Source: Rhodoferax sp. OV413
Lineage (GTDB): Bacteria > Pseudomonadota > Gammaproteobacteria > Pseudomonadales > Pseudohongiellaceae
NCBI GenBank assembly: GCA_943330915.2
Contig: CALQJO020000004.1
Location: 1 to 64,000, forward strand
Direction of reading: 5' to 3'
DNA length: 64,000 nt
Shown here: in pieces, positions 58,220 through 64,000 of the stretch
Layout of the letters: each line of letters starts with the position of its first letter
Numbering within the stretch: the stretch's first letter is position 1
Notes under the pieces: generated by a model
The model's database searches: none
Seen by the model: the letters and a program-made list of their open reading frames with translations, nothing else
What the model was told of the DNA's origin: nothing
Translations under genes and position numbers: made by a program

Positions 58220-58453
58220 TTAAAAAAGTCCGCTGTCTGCGCTGAAAATATCATCCAGTTCTCGCTCGACCTGTACTCGAATCTCGTGTTGAATTCGAAC
58301 ATTCAGGTTGATAGTTATGGGCTCACTGGGCATGGCCACTTGTACCGTGGGCGTGCAACTTGCTGTAAAAAGCGCGCTCAGGGCCAGAAAGCAGCCCAAT
58401 TTGCCAAGGCCCGCCGAAACAGGCCGTGCGTCTGATTGTTTGATTGCCAGCAT
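58220..58453 (-). CDS. ynbE: YnbE-like lipoprotein
   Basis: A protein of 77 aa with lipobox FTASC (Cys about residue 33) and the conserved EPITINLNVRIQHEIRVQVE stretch. It is thought to sit in the outer membrane and complete the YdbH bridge for phospholipid movement. It lies between ydbH (85 bases upstream) and ydbL (46 bases downstream). Confidence 0.93.
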   Translation of the reverse strand: MLAIKQSDARPVSAGLGKLGCFLALSALFTASCTPTVQVAMPSEPITINLNVRIQHEIRVQVERELDDIFSADSGLF

Positions 58454-58538
58454 TTTGAAGACTTCCTGTGTTTGATCTGATTCTAATGTAACACGACATG
58501 CTGAATTGCAGCTGAATGTTGTGAACAGTTAAAAACAA

Positions 58539-60866
58539 TTAGCGTTGCTCCAATAAATCCTGCAAGCGCTCGGTGATATTGTCTGCCGCCTGCAGGCTTT
58601 GCAGCAATGCCGGTATGTTGTCGCTGATGTTCAGGTTAAGGTTGATGCGTTGTCCCTGTCCAACGTTTGGGCTCTGCCCCTGCATCTGCAGAGAGAGTTC
58701 TAGTTCACCAAGCTCATCAAAGTCCACGCCAGCGCTGAGCGTGTCGTATTGGTAGTCTTCCAAAGCCTGATACACAAGGTCCAGACTCTGGTTGCCGGTT
58801 GTGGCGGAGCCCTGATCGTAGCGAATGGAACCGCCTTGCTGCGATGCCGTCAGTTGCCCGCCTTCAATCAAGGGGGTCAGTCCCTGAAGTCTGACCGGAA
58901 GAGTTCCGCTGATAATGCCAGTCGCACCGACCTGCTGATAAGCACTCAGGCTCAATACCTGCGCAAGGTCAATCGCATTGATTTCAACAACAAAAACTTC
59001 ACCGGGTGTTGAAGCGCTGTTTTCCTCGGGTAAAACGATATGGATATTGTCGGTGCTCGCAACACCACCAAAGACTTGCGCCCGCGGCGATTCAAGATGA
59101 ATCGTGCGGCTGGCAGTATCAAGGGAAACGGCGCTCTGCAGGTTGAACAGCGGGATGCCGGGGTCAAGCTCGCGGATGTTAAGTAAAAAAGGCGCTTGTG
59201 TTGTAACTGAAAAATCTTCATGCAGATCCCAGGCGCTGGTTGCCGTGAGTCCCGCAAATACTATTTCATCCGCAAACCCTGCAAGATCCGTCAACTGCAG
59301 CCGCATCTGCCCAGTGGGAGCCCACGCGAGAGTGCGGTCATTCATTTGCCAACTGATATTGCCATCCAGGTTGATTGTGCCATCCAGCAGATCCGCTTCA
59401 AATGGCAACGGTGCCACAAAGCTGCTGAGTCTTGAACCGGTGGGTGACAAATTCAGCTCGCCCATCCTAAACGTGGCATTACCTGAGTTGCTGACTGTGT
59501 TGTGCGCGGCAACAATCGACATCAGGGGTTGATCAGGATGCAGAACATCCAGTTGTATTTGCAACTGATCAGCGTTGGTCCATTCTATTTGACTGTCCCA
59601 TTGATACGGCCAGAGGTTGTACGGTACCAATGTTGTATAGACCTGAGATATTTGCAGGCCGGTACTGGCAGAGAGTTGTTGCAGGAATGACCGATCTGTT
59701 GGCCCGGCAAAGTCAAACTGTGCGTCGAGTTGCTGCAGATTAGCTGTCAGGCCGCTAAGGCTGGCATTTTCACCGTTGGTCAGCGTGCGTATGACAGGTA
59801 ATCTGATTGTCACCTTGTCTGCAAGCAAGCTAGCCTGTCGTGCCTGAAGATCAATGCTGACTAACACTTGCTCGTCTACAAAGGCTTCAAGTTGTTCAAC
59901 GCGATTTTGCGCGTAGTTAGCTGATGCCAGTGTTGCCACTGGACCAGCCGGCAGCGTTATTGTGATCGCTGGGGTCTGGTATTGCAGTTTGATATTACTG
60001 GCAATATTGATTCCTGCCAGGGAGATGTCCGGATTCTGGAATGCATATGTGCTCAACTGAGCATTCACGTGGGCGCTAGCGTCGCAATCGCTCAGTGAGC
60101 TGCAGGATAGATTAATGTTACTGATATCGACACTTGAGTCTTCAGCCCCCCGAACCTTAAACCTCAGATTGCTCTCAATAACATCCAGCGATAGCGTCTG
60201 ATCTCCCAGATCAAGCTGCAGTTGCGAGCGAGGGCCGGTGATCAGTTCCAGCTGCTCGATGTGCTGCTCACCATAACTGAGTGAGTCGAGTGTGATTCGC
60301 TCCCCGTCGGGTAACGAGATCAACAGCGAGGGTGCCTGGTAACTGAAGTTTATGAGGATGCCCGTCTTGCTGGCGCTGATGCTGAGTCCGTTCTTGGGCG
60401 ATTGAAAGGCATCAATGTCGATATCCAGTCTCGCGTTGCCTGTGCACTGCTGAATGAGGTCGCATAACAGACTGATCGATGTGATGCGCGCTTCGATCCC
60501 CCCAACACTGCCATTCACGGGCATCAAAACATGTGCCTGATTTACGGTCAGCGATTTTATGTGTCCGTTGAGCAGATCAAGCAGCTCAAAGTCCAGTTGA
60601 AACTGTTCGACTCTCTGAATAGCCGGGGATTGTTTGACCCGCAGTTCAATGGTGTTCGCGTAGACACTGTCCCAGCTGAATCTTGCCCCGCTGATCGTGA
60701 GAACTTCAACACCATAAGGAGCCAGCATACGATTGGCCAGCGATACAGGCAGCCGATCTTTCTGCAGGTAAATCCACAGCATACCTGCCAACAGGCCGAT
60801 GACCACCAACAGCAAAAAACGTTGCCAGCGGAAGGTGTTGCGGTGGGCGGCGTCAAGGTTTTTCAT
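58539..60866 (-). CDS. ydbH: YdbH-like AsmA-family intermembrane lipid transport protein
   Basis: A protein of 775 aa with one N-terminal membrane helix (RFLLLVVIGLLAGMLWIYLQ) and a long beta-rich body, typical of AsmA-like bridges with a repeating-beta-groove fold. The C-terminal third contains the YdbH-type segment GTLPVRLQGLTPLIEGGQL and QGGSIRYDQG. In E. coli YdbH acts with TamB and YhdP in moving phospholipids to the outer membrane. The frame extends to 61085, into the RNase P RNA gene, but the start at 60866 (MKNLDAAH) places the membrane helix correctly. Confidence 0.92.
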   Translation of the reverse strand: MKNLDAAHRNTFRWQRFLLLVVIGLLAGMLWIYLQKDRLPVSLANRMLAPYGVEVLTISGARFSWDSVYANTIELRVKQSPAIQRVEQFQLDFELLDLLNGHIKSLTVNQAHVLMPVNGSVGGIEARITSISLLCDLIQQCTGNARLDIDIDAFQSPKNGLSISASKTGILINFSYQAPSLLISLPDGERITLDSLSYGEQHIEQLELITGPRSQLQLDLGDQTLSLDVIESNLRFKVRGAEDSSVDISNINLSCSSLSDCDASAHVNAQLSTYAFQNPDISLAGINIASNIKLQYQTPAITITLPAGPVATLASANYAQNRVEQLEAFVDEQVLVSIDLQARQASLLADKVTIRLPVIRTLTNGENASLSGLTANLQQLDAQFDFAGPTDRSFLQQLSASTGLQISQVYTTLVPYNLWPYQWDSQIEWTNADQLQIQLDVLHPDQPLMSIVAAHNTVSNSGNATFRMGELNLSPTGSRLSSFVAPLPFEADLLDGTINLDGNISWQMNDRTLAWAPTGQMRLQLTDLAGFADEIVFAGLTATSAWDLHEDFSVTTQAPFLLNIRELDPGIPLFNLQSAVSLDTASRTIHLESPRAQVFGGVASTDNIHIVLPEENSASTPGEVFVVEINAIDLAQVLSLSAYQQVGATGIISGTLPVRLQGLTPLIEGGQLTASQQGGSIRYDQGSATTGNQSLDLVYQALEDYQYDTLSAGVDFDELGELELSLQMQGQSPNVGQGQRINLNLNISDNIPALLQSLQAADNITERLQDLLEQR

Positions 60867-60919
60867 CCGTTGAGTTTGACATGTGCCCGTCTGCAGACCA
60901 AGTGTAAAAAACAAAACGC

Positions 60920-60948
60920 TTGAATTCGGGGTGGGTGTCACATACTCT
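60920..60948 (+). promoter_or_regulatory. Sigma-70 promoter of rnpB
   Basis: TTGAAT (60920-60925), a 17-base spacer and TACTCT (60943-60948) place a start 7-8 bases later, at the first base of the RNase P RNA. The divergent ydbH start is 54 bases away on the other side. Confidence 0.7.
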
Positions 60949-60955
60949 GCGGAAT

Positions 60956-61340
<385 letters not shown>

Positions 61341-61569
61341 ACTCATTTTGTCTATTTTCCCTCCTAAAAAATCAAATATTTAACAAAGCACTTTAACTTG
61401 CTTTTGCAGATCTTTGATTCTTTTTTCATTGTCTTTTTTGTGCCTTTCGCGGGCGTCAAAAAAACCATTTTTTCCTGATATTTCAGAAGCTTTCCTTCTA
61501 CTCAAAAACTGCAAATAACGCTTGCATCGAGCTTTTGCCATGCCTATAGTGTCGAAATGTGGTGATAAG

Positions 61570-61603
61570 TGGGAAGAAATGGAATTTTGTGGGTAAATTG
61601 GGT
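61570..61603 (+). promoter_or_regulatory. MraZ-box repeats upstream of mraZ
   Basis: Four direct repeats, TGGGA, TGGAA, TGGGT and TGGGT, begin at 61570, 61580, 61590 and 61599. The first three are spaced exactly 10 bases; the last is one base short. This is the TGGGN-N5 arrangement bound by MraZ in studied bacteria, so the dcw operon is probably self-repressed. The rest of the 306-base gap (61341-61646) is AT-rich with no gene seen. Confidence 0.8.
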
Positions 61604-61646
61604 GTTGAATGTGCTTTAGTGGTGACTTAATACCGAGGTGGTAATT

Positions 61647-62102
61647 GTGTTCAGGGGATCCAGTGAAGTAACTCTCGATGTGAAAGGGCGCATGGCAATG
61701 CCAGCGCGCTATCGCGAGCTGCTGACTGAAAAATACAACGGCCATCTGGTAGCAACGGTTGATTTTGTCCAGCGTTGCCTGTTGCTCTACCCGATTGATG
61801 GTTGGGAGGTCCTGCAGCAGAAGCTGGAGGCTCTGTCGAGTTTTGATGAGGCCAGTCGCAGAGTCCAGCGCATGATGATTGGTCATGCGCATGACCTGGA
61901 GATGGACGGCAGTGGTCGAATCCTGCTTCCACAGATTCTGCGCAGCCGTGCCCAGCTCGACAAAGAGCTCGTGCTGGTCGGGCAGGGCAAGAAGTTTGAA
62001 ATCTGGAGTAAGGAGAACTGGGATGCCCAGGCTGATAGCTGGTTCTCAGGGGAATCAGGTGGCAGTGAGCTGCCGCCCGCATTGTTAAGTTTGTCGCTGT
62101 AA
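61647..62102 (+). CDS. mraZ: Transcriptional regulator MraZ
   Basis: A protein of 151 aa with two SpoVT-AbrB-like domains, each with a DxxGR motif (LDVKGRMAMP and MDGSGRILLP). It represses the division/cell-wall cluster through repeats upstream of its own gene. I chose GTG at 61647 because GAGGTG lies 6 bases upstream and the protein then starts FRGSSE, as in the family; an upstream GTG at 61638 overlaps that site. Confidence 0.96.
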   Translation: MFRGSSEVTLDVKGRMAMPARYRELLTEKYNGHLVATVDFVQRCLLLYPIDGWEVLQQKLEALSSFDEASRRVQRMMIGHAHDLEMDGSGRILLPQILRSRAQLDKELVLVGQGKKFEIWSKENWDAQADSWFSGESGGSELPPALLSLSL

Positions 62103-62139
62103 TCGATCAGGGCGTGTGTTTTAGACAGAGCGGTACATT

Positions 62140-63075
62140 ATGACTAACAGTCAGGGCCACGAAACCGTAATGCTGCATCCCGCAGTGGATGCACTGGTGA
62201 CTGATCGCGCCGGGTTTTACGTGGACGGCACCTTCGGTCGAGGCGGCCACTCTCGACTGATTCTTGAAAAGCTGAACGCCGATGGCGGGTTGCTCGCCAC
62301 TGATCACGATCCTGATGCCATATCAGTTGGCATGCAACTGATGCAGCAGGATGCGCGATTTGAGATCTTTCGCGGATCGTTTGCTGATGTCGATGTGCGC
62401 ATCAACCAACTGGGATTCTCCAGCCGGGTCGCCGGCATTCTTCTCGATTTGGGTGTTTCGTCCCCACAACTCGATGATCCTGCACGCGGCTTTAGTTTCA
62501 CTAATGACGGACCCCTGGACATGCGCATGGACCCTGATCGTGGTTACAGCGCTGCCGAGTGGATTGCAAGTGCATCTGAAGAAGAAATTGCTAATGTCAT
62601 TTATGAGTTTGGTGAGGAACGCTACTCGCGCCGCATAGCAAAAGCCATCGTGCGTGAACGGGCGGTGTCGCCTATCACCCGTACTCTGCAGTTGGCAGAG
62701 ATTGTCAAACTCGCCAATCCGGCGTGGGAAAAACACAAGCACCCCGCTACCCGGGCCTTTCAAGCCATTCGCATTTTTATCAATCGTGAACTGGAGTCGC
62801 TGGAGACACTGCTGGTCAAGGCGCTGAATCTTCTGGCGCCAGGTGGACGGCTGGTGATCATCAGCTTTCACTCACTGGAAGACAGAATTGTAAAACAATT
62901 TATCCAGCGGCAGAGCAAAGGCGATGATTTTCCGCGCGACTTGCCTGTGATGACTTCAGCAATAAAACCGCTGTTGGTGAAAATTGGCAAAGCGATAAAA
63001 GCCAGTGACGAGGAAGTTTACCAGAATCCTCGGTCAAGAAGTGCGGTGATGAGGGTGGCGGAAAAGCCGGTTTGA
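62140..63075 (+). CDS. rsmH: 16S rRNA (cytosine1402-N4)-methyltransferase
   Basis: A protein of 311 aa with the MraW signature: VDGTFGRGGHSRLIL near residue 28, GILLDLGVSSPQLDDPARGFSF near 105 and the C-terminal ISFHSLEDRIVKQFI. It modifies the same nucleotide, C1402, as RsmI encoded 5 kb upstream. It is 37 bases after mraZ. Confidence 0.97.
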   Translation: MTNSQGHETVMLHPAVDALVTDRAGFYVDGTFGRGGHSRLILEKLNADGGLLATDHDPDAISVGMQLMQQDARFEIFRGSFADVDVRINQLGFSSRVAGILLDLGVSSPQLDDPARGFSFTNDGPLDMRMDPDRGYSAAEWIASASEEEIANVIYEFGEERYSRRIAKAIVRERAVSPITRTLQLAEIVKLANPAWEKHKHPATRAFQAIRIFINRELESLETLLVKALNLLAPGGRLVIISFHSLEDRIVKQFIQRQSKGDDFPRDLPVMTSAIKPLLVKIGKAIKASDEEVYQNPRSRSAVMRVAEKPV

Positions 63076-63133
63076 AAAGCAGTTGCTTGCACATTACTAA
63101 TTGAACCAAAAAACACACAACAGACAATAATTC

Positions 63134-63499
63134 ATGACAAGCACACAACAAACACTCAAGCACAGCAAGCAGATCTTTGATGCGACCCCGGAGTTGCCGC
63201 CAAAAGTCTTCTCGTGGCTGGGTCTTTTTTCATCAGCCAACCTGCTGGTGACGGCTCTGATGCTTGCTGTGGTGATCAGCGCGCTAAGTGTTGTCTATGT
63301 CAGCTACCAACACCGAATGACCTTTCATGAGTTGCAGCAGTTACGTGTGCAATCCAACGAACTGGATGTTCATTGGGGCCAGCTATTGATAGAGCAAAGC
63401 ACCTTCGGGCTGGAGGGGCGGATAGAGCGTCGTGCCATGGAAGAGCTCAATATGACATTTCCAGACTGGTCAAAAATAATAATGGTGCGTCATGAGTGA
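63134..63499 (+). CDS. ftsL: Cell division protein FtsL
   Basis: A protein of 121 aa, bitopic: cytoplasmic N-terminus of about 35 residues, one membrane helix (NLLVTALMLAVVISALSVVYVS), then a periplasmic leucine-zipper-like region ending in ERRAMEELNMTFPDWSKIIMV. It forms the FtsQLB complex. No Shine-Dalgarno sequence precedes the ATG; the upstream 30 bases are A/C-rich. It overlaps ftsI by 8 bases. Confidence 0.93.
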   Translation: MTSTQQTLKHSKQIFDATPELPPKVFSWLGLFSSANLLVTALMLAVVISALSVVYVSYQHRMTFHELQQLRVQSNELDVHWGQLLIEQSTFGLEGRIERRAMEELNMTFPDWSKIIMVRHE

Positions 63500-64000
63500 T
63501 CAACCGGCCAATCAATCGGCGGCTCAACCGGCAGGCGCATGGCGTCTGCGCCTGGTATGGACATGCCTTGCACTGGCTGCTGCAGCGATCATCTGGAAGT
63601 TATTCAGTCTGCAGTTGGTAGACGGCGAGTTTCTTCAGACTGAGGGTGATGCCCGGACGGTTCGTGTTGAGCCATTAGTGGCGCATCGCGGCATGATAAC
63701 GGACAGAAACGGCGAGCCTTTAGCGATCAGTACACCGGTCAAATCTGTCTGGGTAAATCCGCGTGAACTGGCCGGTAACGAGACGGGCATCCGCGAACTG
63801 GCGCTGGGTTTGCAAATGGATGCGGATACTTTGCTGTCACAGGTCCAGGCCAGTTCGGGCCGGGAGTTCCTGTATGTGCGTCGTCGCATACCCCCGGCTG
63901 AGGCTGATCATGTATTGTCGCTGGGGATACCTGGTGTATACGCGCGTCAGGAATATCAGCGGTACTACCCTCAGGGCGAAGTGACTGCGCACGTGCTGGG
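63492..64000 (+). CDS. ftsI: Peptidoglycan transpeptidase FtsI (PBP3), 3'-partial
   Basis: The first 169 codons of the septal penicillin-binding protein; the gene runs off the window. Visible are a short polar N-terminus (Gln/Ala-rich), a membrane helix (about residues 20-40), then the pedestal domain with AHRGMITDRNGEPLAIST and YQRYYPQGEVTAHVLG. The transpeptidase SxxK motif lies outside. The ATG at 63492 overlaps ftsL by 8 bases, which indicates translational coupling. Confidence 0.95.
   Translation, partial: MSDQPANQSAAQPAGAWRLRLVWTCLALAAAAIIWKLFSLQLVDGEFLQTEGDARTVRVEPLVAHRGMITDRNGEPLAISTPVKSVWVNPRELAGNETGIRELALGLQMDADTLLSQVQASSGREFLYVRRRIPPAEADHVLSLGIPGVYARQEYQRYYPQGEVTAHVL

Noticed and set aside
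61380-61892. A 170-codon minus-strand frame spanning the mraZ upstream region
   Set aside because: It covers the MraZ boxes and the first half of mraZ on the opposite strand. Composition is unlike the neighbours and there is no ribosome site.

Overview
The window is a chromosomal segment of a gammaproteobacterium. Base composition is fairly even, gene density is high, and I see no insertion sequence, phage, CRISPR array or tRNA. Several gene orders are those known from Pseudomonas and relatives: dksA-gluQ-cbrX-cbrA-cbrB-(crcZ)-pcnB-panB-panC, the lptC-lptA-lptB-rpoN-ptsN-rapZ-ptsO block, ibaG-murA-hisG-hisD-algW-nif3-cysD-cysNC-zapG-zapE-rplM-rpsI-petA-petB/C-sspA-sspB, and dolP-diaA-yraN-lpoA-rsmI-rnpB-mraZ-rsmH-ftsL-ftsI. 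Departures from those orders (folK, hpf, mlaFED, mlaB and hisC not at their usual places; petB and petC fused) suggest a gammaproteobacterium outside Pseudomonas itself, but I cannot name the genus.

Layout. 1-3.3 kb: a sulfide:quinone oxidoreductase (5' end cut by the window), a DUF442 phosphatase/sulfurtransferase-like protein and a SulP anion transporter, probably one sulfur-oxidation unit. 3.3-7.1 kb: a DUF1993 protein, a thiolase and acetyl-CoA synthetase. 7.1-11.1 kb: pantothenate genes panB and panC, a deoxynucleoside kinase and poly(A) polymerase. 11.1-17.6 kb: the CbrA/CbrB carbon-nitrogen two-component system with a small CbrX-like membrane protein, GluQRS and DksA. 17.8-29.3 kb: amino-acid aminotransferase, Rieske protein, Cys/Met PLP enzyme, three unrecognised exported proteins, Mrp, a sodium/solute symporter pair, an APH-family kinase, a histidine phosphatase and a LysR regulator. 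29.4-37 kb: darP, PTS-Ntr genes, rapZ, rpoN, LPS-transport genes and Kdo synthesis. 37-46 kb: mlaC, ibaG, murA, hisG, hisD, algW, nif3 and sulfate activation. 46-53 kb: zapG, zapE, ribosomal L13/S9, the cytochrome bc1 complex and sspAB. 53-64 kb: envelope genes, the ydbH-ynbE-ydbL operon, RNase P RNA and the start of the division/cell-wall cluster.

The most interesting element is the 545-base gap between cbrB and pcnB. On the minus strand it has a sigma-54 promoter with exact -24/-12 spacing, and TGTTAC and GTAACA half-sites lie upstream of it. The predicted RNA of about 250 nt carries three separated AAYAAYAA clusters and two hairpins whose loops are complementary. Position, promoter class and motif content match CrcZ, the Hfq/Crc-titrating RNA of Pseudomonas. 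The same window holds the sigma-54 gene (rpoN), the sensor and the activator, plus two acetate-related candidate targets (acs and a DUF4212/SSS symporter) with A-rich or CA-rich tracts next to their ribosome binding sites. Together they suggest a catabolite-repression circuit outside its best-known lineage.
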